Assembly (NCBI RefSeq): GCF_030160715.1
Contig: NZ_BSOW01000018.1
Coordinates: 62,001-126,000, forward strand
Direction of reading: 5' to 3'
From: Bradyrhizobium iriomotense
GTDB lineage: Bacteria; Pseudomonadota; Alphaproteobacteria; Rhizobiales; Xanthobacteraceae
DNA: 64,000 bases
In this document: piece after piece, positions 52,085 through 60,738 of the stretch
Layout of the letters: every line of letters starts with the position of its first letter
How positions within the stretch are numbered: the stretch's first letter is position 1
The notes under the pieces: model-generated
Seen by the model: only the letters and a program-made list of their open reading frames with translations
Told to the model about the DNA's origin: nothing
The model's database searches: none
Translations under genes and position numbers: made by a program

Positions 52085-52984
52085 ATGAAGCACAGGTTGG
52101 GCTGGGCGCTCGCAGCATCACTCTTTACCGCAGGGATCGTCGGAACCGCTTCGGCGGCAGACATGGCCGTCAAGGCGCCGCCGATACCGATCCCGGAAGT
52201 CTGGACATGGACCGGCTTCTATGTCGGTGGCAATCTCGGCGGTGCGTGGTCGGACAACCAGCTCACCTACGATATGCCGTTCACGACGCCCGGCAATACC
52301 TTCACGTCTTGTGGTGCGCCCGCAGGCGTAGCTGCCCCTGTTCTCGTGGGCGCCAATCCCTTCGATCTCTCGACCGACTGCTCGCGTCCAAGCAGCTTCA
52401 TCGGCGGCGCGCAGATTGGTTACAATTGGCAGACCGGTAGCTGGGTCTTCGGTGTCGAGGGCGATGGTGCCTGGCAACAACTCATCCAGCATTCATTCGT
52501 CCGTTTCGGGGCCAACCCCGCGGCCGGAGCTCCCATGGGCAGTGTTGCCGCGGACACCGCCTACTTCAGGTCTGAGCAGGGTCCCCTCGGGACTTTCCGT
52601 GGCCGTATCGGCTACACCGGCGGCAACTGGTTGCTATACGCAACCGGCGGTCTCGCCGTTGGTGATGTGAAGCACTCGATGACGGAAGTTCTTGCTCCAG
52701 GTGTGGCTTGTCCAGTGGCTCCCTCGGGAACATGTCGCACGGTCAGCGACGACACAACGCGGGTTGGTTGGACCGTGGGTGCGGGCGTCGAGTGGCTATT
52801 CGCGAGGAACTGGTCGGTCGGGGCCGAATACCTTTATGTCGACCTTGGCAGGACAACGCTGACACTGCCGGCGGGCACCGGGTTCTTCTTCAATGCGAGC
52901 ACCGCCCGATTTGACGACCGCGAGCAGGTGGCGCGGGTCAAGATCAACTACCACTTTGGTGGTCCGGTGGTCGCGAGATACTGA
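52085..52984 (+). CDS. outer-membrane beta-barrel protein (Omp25/31-like), 2
   Basis: A 299-residue barrel related to its upstream neighbour. The signal is MKHRLGWALAASLFTAGIVG with cleavage at ASA. WTWTGFYVGGNLGGAWSDN and SFIGGAQIGYNWQTGSWVFG are family strands, and it ends in VVARY. Extra extracellular loops hold two pairs of Cys (SCGAP/DCSRP and ACPV/TCRT) that could form disulfides. GGGGA precedes ATG 52085 by six bases. It has its own strong terminator. Confidence 0.93.
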   Translation: MKHRLGWALAASLFTAGIVGTASAADMAVKAPPIPIPEVWTWTGFYVGGNLGGAWSDNQLTYDMPFTTPGNTFTSCGAPAGVAAPVLVGANPFDLSTDCSRPSSFIGGAQIGYNWQTGSWVFGVEGDGAWQQLIQHSFVRFGANPAAGAPMGSVAADTAYFRSEQGPLGTFRGRIGYTGGNWLLYATGGLAVGDVKHSMTEVLAPGVACPVAPSGTCRTVSDDTTRVGWTVGAGVEWLFARNWSVGAEYLYVDLGRTTLTLPAGTGFFFNASTARFDDREQVARVKINYHFGGPVVARY

Positions 52985-53010
52985 TGCCGGATTGATCGAG
53001 GCTCTCTTGG

Positions 53011-53040
53011 AAAAGCCCCAGCCATGGCTGGGGCTTTTTT
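53011..53040. terminator. strong bidirectional terminator
   Basis: AAAAGCCCCAGCCA is followed directly by TGGCTGGGGCTTTTTT, a perfect 14-bp stem with A- and T-tracts on both sides. It serves barrel gene 2 and the convergent SDR gene. Confidence 0.93.
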
Positions 53041-53056
53041 CATACCCGGCGCGGTC

Positions 53057-53827
53057 TCAGCCCATCACCGAAAAGCCCCCATCGACGGGAATCGCGGTGC
53101 CCGTGACGAAATCGGATCCGGGTGAGGCGAGAAACACCGCGATGCCGGCGAAGTCGTCTATGTGGCCCCAGCGCCCCGCGGGTGTGCGGGCGAGTACGCG
53201 CTCATGGAGTCCTGTCACCTGCTGACGAGCGCCGCGGGTGAGATCGGTGTCGATCCAGCCGGGCAGGATGGCGTTGACCTGGATGTTGTCCGCCGCCCAG
53301 GCATTGGCGCAGGCGCGCGTGAACTGCACGATGCCGCCCTTGCTGGCCGCATAGGCCGGCGCGAAGCTCGCGCCGAAGATCGACATCATCGAGCCGATAT
53401 TGATCACCTTGCCGCGGCCCGACGCCTTCAGCGCGGGATAGGCCGCCTTCGAGCACACGAAGGCGCTGGTGAGGTTGGTGTCGATCACCTTGTTCCATTC
53501 CTCGAGTTCGAGCTCGTGTGGCGGCTTGCGGATGCTCATGCCGGCATTGTTGACGAGGACGTCGATGCGGCCGAACTCCTTCGCGACACGCGCGACCATC
53601 GCCTCCACCGCGGCCTTGTCGGTGACGTCGGTCGCGACCGCGATCGCCCTGACGCCGCGCTGGCGGAGATCCTCGACCGCCGCTTTCGACTTTGCTTCGT
53701 TGCGACCGACCACGGCGATGTCGGCGCCGGCATCGGCAAGCCCCCGGGCCATGCCGAGCCCGATGCCGCCATTGCCTCCCGTGACGATCGCGACCTTGCC
53801 GCGGAGATCGAACCGGCTGGATGTCAT
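53057..53827 (-). CDS. short-chain dehydrogenase/reductase
   Basis: A 256-residue classical SDR. The cofactor motif is TGGNGGIGLGMA, NNAG is present in DVLVNNAGMS, and the catalytic set is Ser in NIGSMMSIFG with the YAASK motif (Tyr and Lys). NAILPGWIDTDL and the C-terminal GTAIPVDGGFSVMG are typical, similar to gluconate or 3-oxoacyl reductases. ATG 53827 has AAGGA nine bases upstream. The substrate is unknown. Confidence 0.93.
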   Translation of the reverse strand: MTSSRFDLRGKVAIVTGGNGGIGLGMARGLADAGADIAVVGRNEAKSKAAVEDLRQRGVRAIAVATDVTDKAAVEAMVARVAKEFGRIDVLVNNAGMSIRKPPHELELEEWNKVIDTNLTSAFVCSKAAYPALKASGRGKVINIGSMMSIFGASFAPAYAASKGGIVQFTRACANAWAADNIQVNAILPGWIDTDLTRGARQQVTGLHERVLARTPAGRWGHIDDFAGIAVFLASPGSDFVTGTAIPVDGGFSVMG

Positions 53828-53909
53828 GCTGTGATGTCCTTTTCTTGTTGGGTTTCTTCTAAAGCGATGAGATTGGGATGAATCGTCATCGCGCTTTAGG
53901 TTGTTGTTT

Positions 53910-53985
53910 GAGCATGATCTCCGCGCAATCGCGTTCCGCGTTTGTTGGGAGGGAAAACCGCTCCACACTTTTCCGGATCATGCTC
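53910..53985. repeat. dispersed inverted-repeat element
   Basis: GAGCATGATC (53910-53919) and GATCATGCTC (53976-53985) are perfect 10-bp ends. Inside lies AAACCGCTCCACACTTTTCC, a segment I recall as common between genes in Bradyrhizobium. The right end abuts the TAG stop codon of the small membrane protein gene on the minus strand. Confidence 0.75.
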
Positions 53986-54170
53986 TACTGGCTGCTTTCC
54001 CAGATCAGGACCAGCCCGAACCCGGCCATGGCCGCGCCATAGCCGGCCCATTGCAGCTGGTTGACCATGAAGCTCGATCTCGGCCACGGAAACGTGCCCG
54101 TGCCCTGTCCGATCCAGATCAGGCCGAGGGCAGTCGCCAACAGGCCTGCGGTCAGCAGAAATCTGCGCAT
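53985..54170 (-). CDS. small membrane protein with GQGTG-FPWP motif
   Basis: A 61-residue protein with two hydrophobic helices (FLLTAGLLATALGLIWIG and WAGYGAAMAGFGLVLIW) joined by GQGTGTFPWPRSSFMVNQ. I have a loose memory of this loop in conserved small membrane proteins of proteobacteria, but cannot name a function. Codon use is like that of neighbours. The stop codon is formed where the adjoining repeat element begins. Confidence 0.8.
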   Translation of the reverse strand: MRRFLLTAGLLATALGLIWIGQGTGTFPWPRSSFMVNQLQWAGYGAAMAGFGLVLIWESSQ

Positions 54171-54452
54171 GCGTCCCTCCGATCGGCCTGCTTCTGTCGC
54201 GCTGCAGCATCGACGATGCCGGCGGTCGCGAAAACCTTGGAGCCAGACTAGCCGTAGCTTTGGTGCGCAGACAATGGCCGCCGGGCTGACGGAGTGACGA
54301 GAAGAGGGGGTCTATCAATCGGGCGTCGGGCGAGGCGATGTCATATCGCGACGCGCGAGGTGATCACGCATGCCGTTTCGGCGCGATCGAGACGCAGCTC
54401 GAGGATGCCTGCGAGGCGCCGAACGCAAGCGTGCGGAATCGAATGCCGAAAG
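54171..54452. other. gap without a supported gene
   Basis: The stretch holds the upstream region of the small membrane protein gene and the downstream side of barrel gene 3. Frames here are short and lack a ribosome-binding site; nothing else is recognised up to the terminator at 54453. Confidence 0.5.
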
Positions 54453-54481
54453 AAAAAAGCCCCGGGCAGTGCCGGGGCTTT
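54453..54481 (-). terminator. terminator of barrel gene 3
   Basis: Read on the minus strand, AAAGCCCCGG-CACTGC-CCGGGGCTTTTTT gives a G+C-rich stem and T-tract 22 bases after the stop codon. Confidence 0.88.
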
Positions 54482-54502
54482 GAACCTCGTATGATGACCG
54501 GA

Positions 54503-55294
54503 TCAGTACTTCGCGACCACCGGGCCACCCCAGTTAAACTGGTAGACCAGCGTGCTTCGGATCGTCTGAACATATTTGTGAGAGTCGGTGTATCCAGCCG
54601 GAGTGGTCGTGCCATACACGTAGTACGTGTCGCGCTCGGTGTTGAACTCCGATAGCCGATATTCGGTGTTCCACTTCAGGCCCGGAATCCAGCCCAGGTC
54701 ATATTCGACACCGCTGCCGATGAACCAGCCGTCCCGCCAGCGCGAGTTCACACCAAAGAATGGTGCCGGGGTCGGAACGACATTCCGGGTGAGGTTGTAG
54801 CCAGTGAAATGTGCCTGAGTATAACCGCCACTGAAGTAGGTCAGCAGGTTCGGCGTCACCAGCCAGCCGAAGCGGCCGCCAACGGACCAGGATTGGTCAA
54901 GCTTCTCCTCCCCGAAGTACGGCCAAGTTCCGATCGAGGCGTTGCGCGTGCCGTGAATATCGGAAAAGTCATAGTCGGCCAACGCTCCGACGACCATATT
55001 CCAGTTGCCAAGCGCGAACTGGTAATCACAACCGCCACCGACAGTCCCGAACCAACCCTTTCCACCTGAGTTTGCCCAGACGGCGGAGTCAGCAGCTCCT
55101 GCCAAGGTGAACTCACGGGTGTTTTGGTTGAGCAGGCCGCCGCCGCCGCCACCACCGATGTAGCAGCCGGTCCAGTTGGCGACCGGAGCAGCAGCCACCG
55201 GCGCCTTGGTGTAGGGCCGTGCCCCCAAGTCAGCCGCCGAGGCGGAGCCAATCATTGCGGCCACTGCCGTGAGTGCAAACAGGTATTTCTTCAT
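54503..55294 (-). CDS. outer-membrane beta-barrel protein, 3
   Basis: A 263-residue barrel with signal peptide MKKYLFALTAVAAMIGSASA and mature start ADLGARPYTKAP. NWTGCYIGGGGGGGLLNQNT, GWFGTVGGGCDYQF and GGRFGWLVTPNLLTYFSGGY match the two genes upstream on the same strand, so the three are paralogs. The two Cys of GCYIGG and GCDYQF are kept in all three and may form a disulfide. It ends in VVAKY. ATG 55294 has GGAG six bases before it. Confidence 0.92.
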   Translation of the reverse strand: MKKYLFALTAVAAMIGSASAADLGARPYTKAPVAAAPVANWTGCYIGGGGGGGLLNQNTREFTLAGAADSAVWANSGGKGWFGTVGGGCDYQFALGNWNMVVGALADYDFSDIHGTRNASIGTWPYFGEEKLDQSWSVGGRFGWLVTPNLLTYFSGGYTQAHFTGYNLTRNVVPTPAPFFGVNSRWRDGWFIGSGVEYDLGWIPGLKWNTEYRLSEFNTERDTYYVYGTTTPAGYTDSHKYVQTIRSTLVYQFNWGGPVVAKY

Positions 55295-55674
55295 GCCAAT
55301 CTCCAACCCCTCTCCAAGCCCTAACGCGAGCAGATTCGCGTCCCAAAACGTGCGGCCGGCGTGTTCGGCGCAAGATCGGGAATAATCGCCGCGCATCTTG
55401 TCGTCTTGTTCTGTGGCGACGTTCGATTGGTCTGTGGCGAACTCAGTGGAGTATTGCGCACAGGTGTTGCCGATTCAGCACCCTCCAGTGCCGCCAACGC
55501 CAATCGAACCGAGCGTTTAGCAACACCCCGGCGCGTAAAACCACGTCTTGCCGCGCCGAGGCATTGGCGATCGACGATCGACACGCATGCTGGAGAGCGA
55601 TTGGGTAGCCGAGTTGGAAAGGTAGACGGTCGATGTGCGCCGACTCACCGTCTGTGCCAAGCAGCCCCACAACG
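55295..55674. other. 380-base intergenic region upstream of barrel gene 3
   Basis: No gene is supported. It holds a 10-bp direct repeat TCTGTGGCGA at 55410-55419 and 55431-55440, exactly 21 bp apart and about 120-145 bases upstream of the barrel gene start, suitable for a regulator binding one face of the DNA. Nothing else was recognised. Confidence 0.45.
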
Positions 55675-55703
55675 AAAAAGCCCCGGACGATGCCGGGGCT
55701 TTT
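55675..55703 (-). terminator. terminator of barrel gene 4
   Basis: On the minus strand AAAAGCCCCGG-CATCGT-CCGGGGCTTTTT forms a perfect stem with T-tract. The stem and loop are the same as those of barrel gene 5, so the terminator was duplicated with the gene. Confidence 0.88.
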
Positions 55704-55726
55704 GAGACTCTCGTATCGAGATCAGA

Positions 55727-56513
55727 TCAGTACTTCGCGACGACCGGGCCGGCCCAGTTGAAGCGGTAGACCAGCTCGCTGCGCACGCTGTGCTCGCGGA
55801 ATTTCTGGGTCACGCCGAAGCCGGTCGTCGGGCCACCGAAATTCGTATAGTCGATGTTCGAGTTGACGCGGTCGAATTCAGAGTAGCGATACTCGGTCTT
55901 CCAGAACAGGCCGGGCAGGAAGCCGGTGAGGGCGTATTCGTCGCCGGTGCCGATGAACCAGCCGGCCCCTGGTTGCGCCAGGCAAGGTTACCGACGTGCC
56001 CCGGAACGACGTCAAGGTGGTGTCCTTCCAATGCGCCTGGGTGTAACCACCCGACACATAGGTCAGCAATTGCGGAAGGACGAGGTAGCCAACGCGCAGG
56101 CCGGCGGCCCACTGCCAGTCCTGCTTCTGGCTACCGGTCGAGAGCGGTGGGATGCTCCCGCCGACACCCAAGTCGCCCCTTACGTCCATGAAATCGGCAT
56201 CCGCGAAGCCGCCAACCAGCCAGTTGGTGCCGGCAAACTGATAATCGCAGCCACCTTGAACGGTGCCGAACCAGCCGCGCGCACCGCCTGTGGTGTTCGG
56301 GCCGCCCGGAGGGACAAAGCCCGCGGGGAAGGTGTCGTTGTGGTCGTTATTGGTCATCGCGCCGCCGCCGCCGGCACCGACGTAGCAGCCGGTCCAGTTC
56401 GCGACCGGAGCTGCAACCGGCGCCTTGGTGTAGGTCCGCGCGCCCAGGTCAGCCGCCGAGGCCGCGCCCGTAACTGCCACGATCGCCGTGAAAGCAAGCA
56501 CAAACTTCTTCAT
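55727..56513 (-). pseudogene. outer-membrane beta-barrel protein 4, frameshifted
   Basis: The gene opens normally at ATG 56513 (signal MKKFVLAFTAIVAVTGAASA, then ADLGARTYTKAP) and follows barrel gene 5 closely to about residue 180. The frame then breaks at a run of four C at 55966-55969. Removing one C restores WFIGTG, the segment corresponding to gene 5, and runs on to an intact VVAKY end and TGA at 55727. Total length 787 is one base over a multiple of three. The unshifted product would read into unrelated Arg-rich sequence. It is either a recent inactivating insertion or a sequencing error. Confidence 0.85.
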
Positions 56514-56576
56514 TTCGAATTCCAACCCCTAGCCAAGGAGCGCGAGTGCCCCAAACGATTCAACCGATGGGTTGCT

Positions 56577-56626
56577 TATAGCGGGTTCCCGGGAAAATGC
56601 TGTTGCTATGCGGACACACACGCAAC
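56577..56626 (-). promoter_or_regulatory. conserved promoter block of barrel gene 4
   Basis: On the minus strand: GTTGC (56622-56626), TGTCCGC (56610-56616), GCAACAGC (56599-56606), 14 bases, CCGCTATA (56577-56584). The order of elements and the 14-base gap are the same upstream of barrel gene 5. TATAAG at the end can serve as -10. Confidence 0.55.
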
Positions 56627-56708
56627 ACGACTTCACGTCCTGAAACGACGGATCAAGACTTGGGCGGCAGCGCGGGGCGACCCCTGCTGACGGGGGGAGG
56701 CCACAACG

Positions 56709-56736
56709 AAAAAGCCCCGGACGATGCCGGGGCTTT
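56709..56736 (-). terminator. terminator of barrel gene 5
   Basis: On the minus strand AAAGCCCCGG-CATCGT-CCGGGGCTTTTT, 23 bases after the stop codon, identical in stem and loop to the terminator of barrel gene 4. Confidence 0.88.
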
Positions 56737-56759
56737 CGAAGTCGATGTCGAATTTCAGA

Positions 56760-57524
56760 TCAGTACTTGGCGACCAGCGGACCGCCCCAGTTGAAGCGGT
56801 AGACCAGCTCGCTGCGCACGCTGTGCTCGCGGAGCTTCTGGGTCGAGTTGATGCCGGTGAAAACTCCGGCAGTGTCGTTGATCGGTCCGTTCTGCCGGTC
56901 GAACTCGGAGTAACGATACTCGGTCTTCCAGAACAGGCCGGGCAGGAAGGTCGTCAGAGCGTATTCGTCGCCGGTGCCGATGAACCAGCCGCTCTTGGTG
57001 AAGCCGGGCGAGGTGAGGACGGGACCGAAGCCCAAGGCGTTCAGGGTCGTATCCTTCCAGTGCGCCTGGGTATAGCCGCCCGAGACGTAGGTCAGGAGCT
57101 GCGGCAGAATGAGGTAGCCGACGCGGCCGCCGACGGCCCACTGCCAGTCCTGCTTCTGCTGGCCGCTGAGGCCGGGGAAGAGCGCCGTATCGCCATGGAC
57201 GTCCATGAAGTCGTAATCGGCGAAGGCGCCGACCACCCAGTTCTGAAACTGGTAATCGCAGCCACCCTGAACGGTGCCGAACCAACCCCGCGCGCCAGTG
57301 GTGACATTGCTGGTGAGAGCAACGCCGGCCACGGGATCGTAGAGGTTGCTGTCGTTGTTGGTCATCGCGGCGCCGCCGCCGCCGCCGAGATAGCAGCCGG
57401 TCCAGCTGGTGATCGGGGCCGCAACCACCGGAGCCTTGGTGTAGGGCCGCGCAGCCAGGTCAGCCGCGGAGGCCGCACCGGTCATCGCAACGACCGCCGT
57501 CAGAGCGAGTGCAATCTTTTTCAT
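56760..57524 (-). CDS. outer-membrane beta-barrel protein, 5
   Basis: A 254-residue barrel, the intact paralog of the frameshifted gene 4. Its signal peptide is MKKIALALTAVVAMTGAASA, then ADLAARPYTKAP. SWTGCYLGGGGGAAMTNNDS, GWFGTVQGGCDYQFQNWVVG, QKQDWQWAVGGRVGYLILPQ and GYTQAHWKDTTLNALGF are shared almost word for word with gene 4. It ends in LVAKY. ATG 57524 is used because it opens the signal peptide. It lies downstream of parE but has its own promoter-like block. Confidence 0.93.
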   Translation of the reverse strand: MKKIALALTAVVAMTGAASAADLAARPYTKAPVVAAPITSWTGCYLGGGGGAAMTNNDSNLYDPVAGVALTSNVTTGARGWFGTVQGGCDYQFQNWVVGAFADYDFMDVHGDTALFPGLSGQQKQDWQWAVGGRVGYLILPQLLTYVSGGYTQAHWKDTTLNALGFGPVLTSPGFTKSGWFIGTGDEYALTTFLPGLFWKTEYRYSEFDRQNGPINDTAGVFTGINSTQKLREHSVRSELVYRFNWGGPLVAKY

Positions 57525-57595
57525 TATCCAAATCCCCAACTTTGGTCTGCGTACGAGGCGCGAGCGCCGTTCCAAGTCAAATCTGATGCCCGAAC

Positions 57596-57640
57596 TATAG
57601 CGGCTTGTTGCGAAAAAGCTGTTGCGGGGCGGACACAACA
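57596..57640 (-). promoter_or_regulatory. conserved promoter block of barrel gene 5
   Basis: On the minus strand: TGTTG (57636-57640), TGTCCGC (57629-57635), GCAACAGC (57618-57625), 14 bases, CCGCTATA (57596-57603), with TATAGT as likely -10. It matches barrel gene 4 in element order and in the 14-base gap. Confidence 0.55.
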
Positions 57641-57644
57641 GCCG

Positions 57645-57670
57645 GAAAAGCCTCCGCAGTTGTACGGAGG
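57645..57670 (-). terminator. candidate terminator of parE
   Basis: On the minus strand CCTCCG-TACAACTG-CGGAGG is followed by CTTTTCC, about 75 bases after the parE stop and just before the barrel gene 5 promoter block. Confidence 0.4.
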
Positions 57671-57745
57671 ACACACTTCGGCTGCGCCCTCCGGTCGAGA
57701 AAAATACTATTGTAATATCAATGATTTGAGAGATGGAAGCTGGAC

Positions 57746-59791
57746 TCACACGTCCAGCATGTCCTCGCTGGCGAATTCGGCCTTGTCCGAAATGAAGGCA
57801 AATCGTGCCTCCGCCTTCGTGCCCATCAGCCGTTCGACCGAATCGGCCGTGGTGTCGCGGTCGTCGGCAAGCAGGACCACCTTGAGGAGCGTCCGCCGTG
57901 CCGGGTCCATGGTGGTTTCCTTGAGCTGCGCCGGCATCATCTCGCCAAGGCCTTTGAAGCGGCTCACCTCGACCTTGGCGTTGGCGTTGAACTCGCTCTT
58001 GATTAGCGCTTCCTTGTGCGCGTCGTCGCGGGCGTAGACGGACTTGGTGCCGTGAGTGAGCTTGTAGAGCGGTGGCACCGCGAGGAAGAGGTGGCCCTGG
58101 TCGATTAGCGGCCGCATCTGCTGATAGAAGAAGGTGATCAGCAACGATGCGATATGGGCGCCGTCGACGTCGGCGTCCGTCATGATGATGATGCGCTGAT
58201 AGCGAAGGTCTTCCTCGCGATAGCTTGCGAGCATGCCGCAGCCAATCGCTTGCACAAGATCCGAGAGCTGGGCGTTTGCCATCAGCTTGTCCTTGCCGGC
58301 GGAGGCGACGTTGAGGATCTTGCCACGCAGCGGCAGGATCGCCTGTGTGGCCCGATCGCGCGCCTGCTTGGCGCTGCCGCCGGCCGAGTCGCCCTCGACG
58401 ATGAAGAGTTCGGAGCCTGCGGTGCCGGGCTCGGTGCAGTCGGCAAGCTTGCCGGGCAGGCGCAGCTTCTTGCCGGCCGTCTTGCGCGCGGTCTCTTTCT
58501 CCTGACGGCGGCGCAGGCGTTCCTCGGCGCGATCAATCACGAAGTCGAGCAGCCTGTTGGCCTGGTTCGGATTGCCGGAGAGCCAGTGATCGAACGGGTC
58601 CTTCATCGCCTGCTCGACGATGCGCTGCGCTTCGGCGGTGGCGAGACGATCCTTGGTCTGGCCCTGGAATTCAGGCTCGCGCACGAACACCGAGAGCATC
58701 ACGGCCGCGCCCACCATCACGTCTTCCGAGGTGACGGAGGCCGCGCGCTTGCCCTGGCCGACGCGCTCGGCGTGATCCTTCAGGCCGCGCAACAGCGCGC
58801 TGCGCAAGCCGGATTCGTGCGTGCCGCCATCGGGCGTCGGCACGGTGTTGGTGTAAGAGGACAGGAAGCCGTCGGCGTCCGCAGTCCATGCCACAGCCCA
58901 CTCACAGGCGCCGTGCGCGCCGTTGCGGCCTGACTTGCCGGAGAAGATATCGGGATGCACCAGCGTGTCGGCGTGGATTGCGGCGGCGAGATAATCCTTC
59001 AACCCGCCTGGGAAGTGGAACGTCGCTTCCGCCGGCACGTCCTCGACGCCCTTCAAGAGCTCGGGCGCGCAATTCCAGCGGATCTCGACGCCGCCAAACA
59101 GATACGCCTTCGAGCGCGTCATCTTGAACAGACGCTGCGGCTTGAACGCGGCCTTGGCGCCGAAGATGTCGGTGTCCGGCTTGAAGCGCACGCGCGTGCC
59201 GCGGCGGTTGTTGATCTTGCCGAGATCCTCGAGCTTGCCCTTCGGGTGCCCGCGCTCGAACGTCATGCGATAGAGTTTCTGACTGCGCGCGACTTCGACC
59301 TCGAGAAGGGAGGAGAGGGCGTTGACGACGGAGATACCGACGCCGTGCAGACCGCCCGAGGTCTCATAGACCTTGCTGTCGAACTTGCCGCCCGAATGCA
59401 GCGTGCACATGATGACTTCGAGCGCCGACTTCTTCGGAAACTTCGGATGAGGATCGACCGGGATGCCGCGACCGTTGTCGGTGACGGTGAGAAAACCGTC
59501 CGCGCTCAAATCGACCCCGATGAAGGTCGCGTGCCCGGCCAGCGCCTCGTCCATCGAGTTGTCGATGACTTCGGCGAAGAGGTGATGCAGCGCCTTCTCG
59601 TCGGTGCCGCCGATATACATGCCGGGCCGGCGCCGGACCGGTTCCAGACCCTCCAGCACCTCGATGTCGGCCGCGGTGTAGTCGGCCTCGCCGCCGCCCG
59701 CACGCGACGCCGCCTTGGCGGGTGCGCGGGGCTTTGGCTCATTGGCGCCGAACAGGTCGTCTTTTGCTTTGGTTTTCAACTGCTTGGACAT
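57746..59791 (-). CDS. parE: DNA topoisomerase IV subunit B
   Basis: A 681-residue type IIA topoisomerase ATPase subunit that with ParC unlinks replicated chromosomes. The GHKL ATPase motifs are present (EVIDNSMDEA, TDNGRGIPVD, GGLHGVGISVVNALS), as is the TOPRIM metal site (VEGDSAGGSAKQARDR and MTDADVDGAHIASLL). The length is nearer ParE than GyrB. A 35-residue Lys/Ala/Pro-rich N-terminal extension precedes the domain. It is divergent from the DedA gene. Confidence 0.96.
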   Translation of the reverse strand: MSKQLKTKAKDDLFGANEPKPRAPAKAASRAGGGEADYTAADIEVLEGLEPVRRRPGMYIGGTDEKALHHLFAEVIDNSMDEALAGHATFIGVDLSADGFLTVTDNGRGIPVDPHPKFPKKSALEVIMCTLHSGGKFDSKVYETSGGLHGVGISVVNALSSLLEVEVARSQKLYRMTFERGHPKGKLEDLGKINNRRGTRVRFKPDTDIFGAKAAFKPQRLFKMTRSKAYLFGGVEIRWNCAPELLKGVEDVPAEATFHFPGGLKDYLAAAIHADTLVHPDIFSGKSGRNGAHGACEWAVAWTADADGFLSSYTNTVPTPDGGTHESGLRSALLRGLKDHAERVGQGKRAASVTSEDVMVGAAVMLSVFVREPEFQGQTKDRLATAEAQRIVEQAMKDPFDHWLSGNPNQANRLLDFVIDRAEERLRRRQEKETARKTAGKKLRLPGKLADCTEPGTAGSELFIVEGDSAGGSAKQARDRATQAILPLRGKILNVASAGKDKLMANAQLSDLVQAIGCGMLASYREEDLRYQRIIIMTDADVDGAHIASLLITFFYQQMRPLIDQGHLFLAVPPLYKLTHGTKSVYARDDAHKEALIKSEFNANAKVEVSRFKGLGEMMPAQLKETTMDPARRTLLKVVLLADDRDTTADSVERLMGTKAEARFAFISDKAEFASEDMLDV

Positions 59792-60066
59792 ATATCTTGA
59801 TGCGTTTTGAGGGCCGCGAAGGCGGCGAATCGGTTAGGCCGACTATGCCACGGCTGGCCTGAAAAAGTGACCGTTGGACCGGTCGCCGGTGTCGTTGCGA
59901 GCCAATCCCGGCGATTTTACGCCGCCCCGGCCCTTTGTTCCCGGCAATTTGACATCGTGGCCCGTACCGAGCCGGTCTTTGTGACTTGATGTCACGCAAG
60001 GCGTTGGCTTACCAGTCCTTTTCACGATCAAGGACGCGCGGCGGGGCGGGGAAGGCATTTTTGAGT

Positions 60067-60597
60067 ATGGAGCAGTTTGCGCACGCACTGACCGAATTCG
60101 TGCGTGTTCACCAGATCTGGGCAGCACCGATCGTGTTCCTTTTGGCGTTCGGTGAATCGCTCGCCTTCATCTCGCTTCTGATCCCGGCTTGGGGCGCACT
60201 GGTTGCGATCGGCGCCCTGATCGGGGTGAGCGGCATCAGCTTCTACCCAGTCTGGATTGCGGGAGCGATCGGCGCTGCGCTCGGCGACTGGGTCTCCTAC
60301 TGGTTCGGGTTCCGCTACAAGGAGCAGGTCGCGCAGATGTGGCCGTTGTCGCGCTACCCGGAGATCTTGCCGCGCGGCGAGGCGTTCGTCAGGAGCTGGG
60401 GCGTGCCGAGCATCTTCATCGGCCGCTTCTTCGGCCCCTTGCGCGCCTCAGTGCCGCTTGCCGCAGGCATTTTCGAGATGCCGTATTGGAGCTTTCAGGC
60501 CGCCAATTTCATCTCGGCGCTGGTATGGGCGGCGGCGTTGCTGTTGTTCGGCGATGTGATGGCGCGGATCATGGAATGGATCTGGCGCCTGGTATGA
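60067..60597 (+). CDS. DedA/SNARE-associated family membrane protein
   Basis: A 176-residue DedA-like protein with about five hydrophobic segments. Family features are FGESLAFISLLIPAWGALVAIG, GAALGDWVSYWFGFR and FIGRFFGPLRASVPLAAGIFEMP with its conserved Arg and Gly-Pro. DedA proteins help recycle undecaprenyl phosphate or phospholipids across the membrane. ATG 60067 is used; TTG 60061 is an alternative. Confidence 0.93.
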   Translation: MEQFAHALTEFVRVHQIWAAPIVFLLAFGESLAFISLLIPAWGALVAIGALIGVSGISFYPVWIAGAIGAALGDWVSYWFGFRYKEQVAQMWPLSRYPEILPRGEAFVRSWGVPSIFIGRFFGPLRASVPLAAGIFEMPYWSFQAANFISALVWAAALLLFGDVMARIMEWIWRLV

Positions 60598-60611
60598 GGC
60601 GCAATCTCTCC

Positions 60612-60687
60612 GCCGTCATTCCGGGGCGCTCGCGGAAAGCGAGCGAGCCTCAGATGCGCAATTGCGCATCGGGGAATCCAGAAGTTG
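60612..60687. repeat. palindromic intergenic element after the DedA gene
   Basis: It starts CGTCATTCCGGGGCGCTCGC with a GCTCGCG-GAAA-GCGAGC hairpin. An 18-bp perfect palindrome GATGCGCAATTGCGCATC (60653-60670) follows, then GGGGAATCCAGAAGTT. It resembles the GTCATTCCGG hairpin at 43503. Confidence 0.7.
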
Positions 60688-60738
60688 TGGCGCGAGATTT
60701 TGATCGTCTACGCTATGGTCCGAGGGAGTAAATGCCGG

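Noticed and set aside
55960..55975. Phase-variable homopolymer tract in barrel gene 4
   Set aside because: The run is only four C, too short for slipped-strand switching at useful rates; simple mutation or sequencing error is more likely.
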